In this document: positions 6,362-11,036 of the stretch, piece by piece | Numbering within the stretch: the first letter of the stretch is position 1 | Layout: each line of letters starts with the position of its first letter | From: Clostridiales bacterium | Lineage (GTDB): Bacteria > Bacillota > Clostridia > Lachnospirales > CAG-274 | Direction: 5' to 3' | Length of the DNA: 11,036 nucleotides | NCBI GenBank assembly: GCA_021203425.1 | Contig: JAJQBF010000024.1 | Coordinates: 1 to 11,036, forward strand | Translations under genes and position numbers: made by a program | The notes under the pieces: generated by a model | Seen by the model: the letters and a program-made list of their open reading frames with translations, nothing else | Database searches by the model: none | What the model was told of the DNA's origin: nothing

Positions 6362-9300
6362 TCAGCGATAAATCTGCTGTTCCTGTTTTTCTTTATAAGC
6401 CTTCAAGGCTCTTGAATATTTGTCTTCCAAAGCATCGGCGTAAGGTGATGTCTTAGCGGTAATCTTTCTTACTCTGGTTGACAAACTGTTAATAAGTGAG
6501 TAAAGAATCGGAATAAAGATAAGTGTTACCAAAGTACCTATTGAAAGACCGAATATGATAACAATACCCATACACTGCTGGGTTTCCATACCTTCTGAGA
6601 GTGCCAAAGCCATGGGAATCATACCGCAGACAGTTGTAAGTGTTGTCATAAGGATAGGACGAAGTCTTGAACGACCCGACTCTACAAGTGCTTCATAACA
6701 GTTCATACCATGTTCGAGACGTCTTTGGTTAGCGTAGTCTACAAGCACGATACCGTTGTTAACGACCATACCTACAAGCATAAGGAAACCTATAAGACCG
6801 AAGGCTGTAAGTGACTGACCTGTAATAAATACACCAAACAAACCGCCGGAAATAGCAAGAGGCATAGAGAACATAATTATGAAGGGCTGAACAAGGGATT
6901 CGAACTGTGACGCCATAACTATGAATACCAAAAGTATAGCAACTGCTATAATAATGTACATAGCATTGAAGGTTTCGGCCATCATTTCGCCCATACCGCC
7001 GAAGAAATATGAATAGCCGTCGGGGAATACATATTCTGAAAGCTTATCCTCAATAAGAGCCTGTGTTGAGCTTGTGTCCTGTCCGTCGATTTCGCCTGTT
7101 ATACTTATATATGTTACCTGATCCTCTCTTGAAATAGTCTGAGGTGTTTCTGTTTGAACAATGTCTGCAACCTCCGAAAGAGGAATTTCAACTCCCGACG
7201 AGGTTGTAATTGTCATTGAGTAAAGATCCTTTACATATTCAACTGTATCTTCGGGATACATTACAGTTATATCAGTTTCGGTACCGTCTGATTTAAGAGT
7301 TGTATTTGACACACCTGAGTTTGCATAGTTTACTGAATTTGCTATAGTTTGCGAGCTTATGCCGTAGGATGCTGCCTTAGCTCTGTCTATAACAATATCA
7401 ACCTGCAATGTCGCAGAATCAAGGGAGCTTTCGATATCCTTTGCTCCGTCGATTTCTTCAAATTTTTCTATAAGCTCATCGCTTATTTCTCTTAATGTGT
7501 CTGTATCTTCACCCTTTATTTCAAGTGTGAAACCGCTGCCGCCGAAGGAACCCCTAGCCATGGAGCCTTCCGAAACGCTTATATCAGCGCCGGCTATATT
7601 CTTAACCTGTTCTTCTATATAAGCTGAAATATCTTCGTCACTTCTGTCTCTTTCGTCAGATGAAACAAGGTTATAGGTTATGCTTACCCGACTTGAACTA
7701 ACCTGTGCGTTTGATGATTCAACCTCGGGAATTTCCCCAATATTGTCAAGCATTTCCATCATTATTTCATAGGCATAGTCGAAATCATATCCATCGGGAA
7801 CATCAGCCGAAACGGAAATTGAGCCTTCGTCTGAGCTTGACATAAGATCCATACCTAAACTGCCTGCCGTTTGAAGAGTAAGGAAGAAAAGTACTATAAC
7901 TACGGCAACGGTTATAATTCTGTGGCGAAGGCAAAGACCTAAAAATCTGCTGTATACGCTGTCAAGTCTGTCAAGAATTTTGTTTACAAAATCCCCTATT
8001 GTGTTTACAAATGTTCTTCTCTTGGGTCTTACTCTGGGTCTGTCTTCGTTAGCCATAAGGACGGCACAGGCCGTAGGAACGAAAGTAATGGAAACAACGT
8101 AAGACGCCGCAAGAGCTATACATACCGTATATGCAATTTCCTTAAGCATAGTACCTATTGTACTGTCCCAGAAAAGGAAGGGAGCAAATACGGCAACTGT
8201 TGTCAAGGTTGAAGCGAATACCGCCATAGCAACCTCTTTTGTTCCCTGATAAGCCGACTCAAAGGCCGAATAGCCCTTGGCCCGCCAGTTTGAAATATTT
8301 TCAAGTACAACAACCGAGTTGTCAACCAACATACCTATGGCGATAACAACACCGCCCATTGATATGATGTTCATTGTCATATCGGCTAAATACATACCTC
8401 CGAAGGTAGCCATAATAGACGTAGGAATCGAAATACCTATAATAAAAGCACTCTTCCAGTTCTGTAAGAATATAAGAAGAATAACAACGGCTATAATAGC
8501 TGCCTGAAAGGCTGTTTCAACTACGTTGTTTATAGATCTCTTTATGTAATCCGCTGTTGTGGAAAGCATAAGGAAATCAAGGTTAGGCTCTGATGCCTCA
8601 AGTGATGCTATTGTTTCGTTTACACTGTCGGATACATTAACGATGTTTCCGTCTGATGAAAGCGAAACCTCAACGTTAATACCTTCAGTGCCGTTTATAA
8701 GAGAAATCCTCTCCTGGTCAAGCTCAACCTCTTCTATAGATGTAGCTACGTCTTTAAGAAGAAGACCATTGCCTGCTGAGGTTGTTATATAAATATTTTT
8801 AACATCTTCTATGGAATCAAACTGTCCTGCAACTCTCAGGGTCATATCCTGTGTGCCCTGTTTAAGCTCACCGGCTGAAATATTTTGGTTTTCAGCTGAA
8901 AGTGACTGGGATATTTCGGAAAGAGATGTTCCGTAAAGAGCCACCTTTTCGGGGTCGATTACAACCTGAATTTCAGTATCGATACCGCCTCGGATTTCTA
9001 CAGAGGCAACACCCTCTATTCTTTCAAAATATGTAAGAATATTGTCATCTACATATGTATAAAGAGTGGCAATATCCATTGTGTCGGAAGTAATACCTAT
9101 ACTGAATGAGTCGGAGTCCATTTCCATTTTCATAATGGAAGGGTCGTCTACGTCATCGGGAAGTCTTACTCTTTCCAGCTTATCACGAATGTCGTTTACG
9201 GCTTCGTCAAGATCGGTGTCCGATGTAAACTCAATCATAACTCTCGAGCTGCCTTCAGAGGATCTTGACGTTATGGAGTCAACACCGGTAATTGTGGAAA

Positions 9301-9505
9301 GCTGCTCCTCCAAAGGCTTTGTAACAAGCTCCAAAACCTCTTCGGGACCGGCATCTTTGTATGATGCCATAACCATTGCAATAGGTGCGCTTGTACTTGG
9401 CATATAAGCAAGATCAAGGGTTTCGTAAGCAACGAAACCTATCATAAGAATTGCAATAACCATCATACAGACGGTTACAGGCCGTTTAATCGCAGTCTTT
9501 ATCAT
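6362..9505 (-). CDS. RND-family (HAE1/AcrB-like) multidrug efflux transporter
   Basis: A 1047-residue inner-membrane proton-driven exporter of full family length, likely trimeric. TM1 is at about 10-30, two large extracytoplasmic porter loops at about 31-330 and 555-845, TM2-6 between 332 and 480, TM7 around 528-548, and TM8-12 between 847 and 1005. That gives the expected duplicated 6+6 topology. TM4 carries GMLVDNSVVVLENI with Asp395-Asn396 in place of the Asp407-Asp408 pair of E. coli AcrB. TM10 carries VVNNGIVLVDYANQ, with Asn916 where AcrB has Lys940. RLRPILMT (947-954) keeps the Arg971- and Thr978-equivalents. Its ATG overlaps the adaptor stop codon as ATGA, with GGAGG ten bases upstream, implying translational coupling. 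The HAE1 class usually exports drugs, detergents or lipids; the substrate here is unknown. Among Gram-positives the closest well-known relative type is SwrC/YerP. Confidence 0.95.
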   Translation of the reverse strand: MIKTAIKRPVTVCMMVIAILMIGFVAYETLDLAYMPSTSAPIAMVMASYKDAGPEEVLELVTKPLEEQLSTITGVDSITSRSSEGSSRVMIEFTSDTDLDEAVNDIRDKLERVRLPDDVDDPSIMKMEMDSDSFSIGITSDTMDIATLYTYVDDNILTYFERIEGVASVEIRGGIDTEIQVVIDPEKVALYGTSLSEISQSLSAENQNISAGELKQGTQDMTLRVAGQFDSIEDVKNIYITTSAGNGLLLKDVATSIEEVELDQERISLINGTEGINVEVSLSSDGNIVNVSDSVNETIASLEASEPNLDFLMLSTTADYIKRSINNVVETAFQAAIIAVVILLIFLQNWKSAFIIGISIPTSIMATFGGMYLADMTMNIISMGGVVIAIGMLVDNSVVVLENISNWRAKGYSAFESAYQGTKEVAMAVFASTLTTVAVFAPFLFWDSTIGTMLKEIAYTVCIALAASYVVSITFVPTACAVLMANEDRPRVRPKRRTFVNTIGDFVNKILDRLDSVYSRFLGLCLRHRIITVAVVIVLFFLTLQTAGSLGMDLMSSSDEGSISVSADVPDGYDFDYAYEIMMEMLDNIGEIPEVESSNAQVSSSRVSITYNLVSSDERDRSDEDISAYIEEQVKNIAGADISVSEGSMARGSFGGSGFTLEIKGEDTDTLREISDELIEKFEEIDGAKDIESSLDSATLQVDIVIDRAKAASYGISSQTIANSVNYANSGVSNTTLKSDGTETDITVMYPEDTVEYVKDLYSMTITTSSGVEIPLSEVADIVQTETPQTISREDQVTYISITGEIDGQDTSSTQALIEDKLSEYVFPDGYSYFFGGMGEMMAETFNAMYIIIAVAILLVFIVMASQFESLVQPFIIMFSMPLAISGGLFGVFITGQSLTAFGLIGFLMLVGMVVNNGIVLVDYANQRRLEHGMNCYEALVESGRSRLRPILMTTLTTVCGMIPMALALSEGMETQQCMGIVIIFGLSIGTLVTLIFIPILYSLINSLSTRVRKITAKTSPYADALEDKYSRALKAYKEKQEQQIYR

Positions 9506-10959
9506 TTAGCGGAGTCCTCCTTATTTTCCACTGCAGAATCCCCGCTGCCGTTATTGTTATTGCTGTCGTTATCTTCTACAACCACACCGTTAATCTGAAC
9601 AACATTTATTGAACTTCCGTCTACAAGATAAGTCTGTCCCTTTGTAACAACAAGCTCATCGGCGGAAATTCCGCTTGTAACTTCTATCTCCGTTCCTCCG
9701 TCTACGCCTACTTCTACCACACGTCTTTCGGCTGTTTCGGTTCCGGTTCCCTGACCGTTTACAACGAATACATAATATTCTTCATCGTCATTAAGAACGG
9801 AGTCTCTGGGAAGAACAAGTGCTCCCTCACTTATTTCCTTGTTAAAAGCTACCTTTGCGCTCATACCCGATTTAAGCTTTGAATCGGGGTTGGGTATATT
9901 AATTTTAACTGTATATGTACCGTCTGAATTTGCTCCGGGAGCAATTTCCGTAACGGTTCCGGTGAATGCGTCTGTTCCCAAAGTTGAAACAGTAATTTCA
10001 GCCTCACTGCCTACTGTAAGAGCGGAAATAATCTGTTCCGAGGCATTTACTTCAACATTAACCGTATTTTGATCTATAATTACAAAAGGAGATGAGCTTG
10101 AAAGTGTAGCTCCTGCGGTAACGTTGCACTCAAGAACAGTACCGGAAATAGGGCTTGTAACCGTAGCGTCTCTTAAATTCTTCTGAGCGGATTCAAGAGC
10201 AATCTGAGCTGTATTTACGGCATTCTGAGCTGTTTCCTCGTTGTCGCTTATTGTCTGGTTTACAAGAATATCATAGGTTGTCTGAGCGTTTGAAAGCTGG
10301 TCTTCAGCAGACTTAAGAGCAAGTTCAGCGTTTGTATAGTTGTCCTGTGCTGTTTTAAGGGAATTTTCGTAGGTTGTAAGCGAATCTGACGAAATTCCCC
10401 CTGCGGCATAAAGCTGTGAATAAATATCATAGTCGCTCTGTGCCTTGTCAAGGTTTGTCTTTGCTGTATTTAAATTTGCCTTAGCTGTTTCAGCAGAGGT
10501 TTCAGCAGATGTAATTGAATTTTGCGCACTTGCAATACTGCTTTGAGTAGAACCGCCGTTTACCTGCTTTAAGGTTGTCTGGGCAGCCTGAAGGCTTGCC
10601 TGGGCAGACTCAACCGCAAGCTGAAGGCTTTCCGTATCCATCTGGAAAAGGACGGAGCCTGCCGTAACATAGTCGCCTACGTCATAATTAACAATGGCAA
10701 CCTTTCCCGAAGTTGACGCTGTAACCGTAACCTCTTCGTTAGGCTGAATTGTTCCGGAATATGTATATTGGTTTTTAATAGTGCTTGTTGCCAGATTTTC
10801 GGCGTATACAGACGTAGCGGTTCCCGTTCCCTCCATAGCGGCCATATCGCCTCCGGGACCTCCCGGACCTCCGCCTTCGCCTTGTTTGTCACTTCCTCCG
10901 CAGCCGACAGCCAAAACGGCAATCAGGCAAGCAGCCGTAATCCTATAAAATAATTTCAT
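9502..10959 (-). CDS. Lipoprotein membrane-fusion (periplasmic adaptor) protein of an RND pump
   Basis: This 485-residue HlyD/AcrA-family adaptor would link the RND pump to the TolC-like protein. A lipoprotein signal ends in AVGC with Cys20 as the likely lipidation site, followed by a glycine-rich tether (21-38, GGGPGGPGG). The two halves of a biotinyl-lipoyl-like domain (about 75-108 and 267-296) flank a very long alpha-hairpin (111-266). Beta-barrel (about 298-375) and membrane-proximal (about 376-460) domains follow, then an Asn/Ser/acidic low-complexity tail (461-485). At the hairpin tip QLYAAGGIS keeps the Leu and Ser of the TolC-docking RLS motif (RxxxLxxxxxxS), but Arg is replaced by Ile179. 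Helix-breaking NGGSTQS (134-140) and NQTISDNEE (234-242) face each other in the hairpin. It is the first gene of the operon, with GGAGG six bases before the ATG. Confidence 0.93.
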   Translation of the reverse strand: MKLFYRITAACLIAVLAVGCGGSDKQGEGGGPGGPGGDMAAMEGTGTATSVYAENLATSTIKNQYTYSGTIQPNEEVTVTASTSGKVAIVNYDVGDYVTAGSVLFQMDTESLQLAVESAQASLQAAQTTLKQVNGGSTQSSIASAQNSITSAETSAETAKANLNTAKTNLDKAQSDYDIYSQLYAAGGISSDSLTTYENSLKTAQDNYTNAELALKSAEDQLSNAQTTYDILVNQTISDNEETAQNAVNTAQIALESAQKNLRDATVTSPISGTVLECNVTAGATLSSSSPFVIIDQNTVNVEVNASEQIISALTVGSEAEITVSTLGTDAFTGTVTEIAPGANSDGTYTVKINIPNPDSKLKSGMSAKVAFNKEISEGALVLPRDSVLNDDEEYYVFVVNGQGTGTETAERRVVEVGVDGGTEIEVTSGISADELVVTKGQTYLVDGSSINVVQINGVVVEDNDSNNNNGSGDSAVENKEDSAK

Positions 10960-10979
10960 ATTGCTCCTCCTTAAAACTA

Positions 10980-11009
10980 ACTATTCATTCCACTCGGGAA
11001 TGCCGTCAA
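10980..11009 (-). promoter_or_regulatory. Putative efflux-operon promoter with embedded operator-like palindrome
   Basis: On the minus strand TTGACG (11004-11009) is followed after 18 bases by AATAGT (10980-10985), a good -35 with a weak -10. Between the two boxes lies a perfect inverted repeat CATTCC-N5-GGAATG (10986-10991 and 10997-11002). This is where a repressor or activator would sit. The adaptor start codon is 20 bases downstream of the proposed -10. The palindrome is seen directly; promoter and operator function are inferred. Confidence 0.45.
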
Positions 11010-11036
11010 AATATTATTTTTTTGTAACAGTTCAGC

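Overview
The window is most likely chromosomal DNA from a low-to-moderate-GC anaerobic Firmicute of the Clostridia. This is inferred from strong GGAGG-type ribosome binding sites, A/T-rich wobble codons, extended -10 promoters, a clostridial-style divergent NAD+-dependent DNA ligase, and a VanS-like sensor kinase with a shortened ATP lid. No genes for outer-membrane or LPS synthesis are present, so the diderm-type efflux parts described below are the main taxonomic puzzle.

Layout. At the left edge, on the minus strand, is a small NimA/pyridoxamine-oxidase-like flavoprotein gene (22-516) that appears frameshifted near its 3' end. A 193-bp divergent intergenic region carries two back-to-back extended -10 promoters, one for this gene and one for ligA (710-2656, plus strand). 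LigA is complete, with adenylation, OB, zinc-finger, HhH and BRCT domains. Between the convergent 3' ends of ligA and the sensor kinase gene lie a terminator-like hairpin (2660-2694) and a 175-bp element (2701-2875). A perfect 13-bp inverted repeat bounds that element and encloses three elaborate hairpins. It does not look like coding DNA and is the most intriguing unexplained structure here: either a structured RNA or a MITE-like repeat.

Everything from 2901 to 10959 is on the minus strand and reads right to left. An efflux operon comes first: a lipoprotein membrane-fusion/adaptor protein (9502-10959), an HAE1-type RND transporter (6362-9505, ATGA overlap with the adaptor gene) and a TolC-like protein (5156-6328). 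A good intrinsic terminator (5101-5137) closes the operon. An OmpR/PhoB-type response regulator (4351-5049) and a sensor histidine kinase (2901-4358, TTG start, 8-nt overlap) follow. A promoter-like sequence with an embedded perfect inverted repeat (10986-11002) precedes the adaptor gene.

How the genes may work together (inference): the adaptor, RND pump and TolC-like protein form a tripartite-type drug or envelope-stress exporter. The co-oriented two-component system immediately downstream is a candidate regulator of it, although the operator-like palindrome would also suit a TetR/MarR-type repressor encoded outside the window. LigA is housekeeping; the Nim-like gene is an independent single gene.
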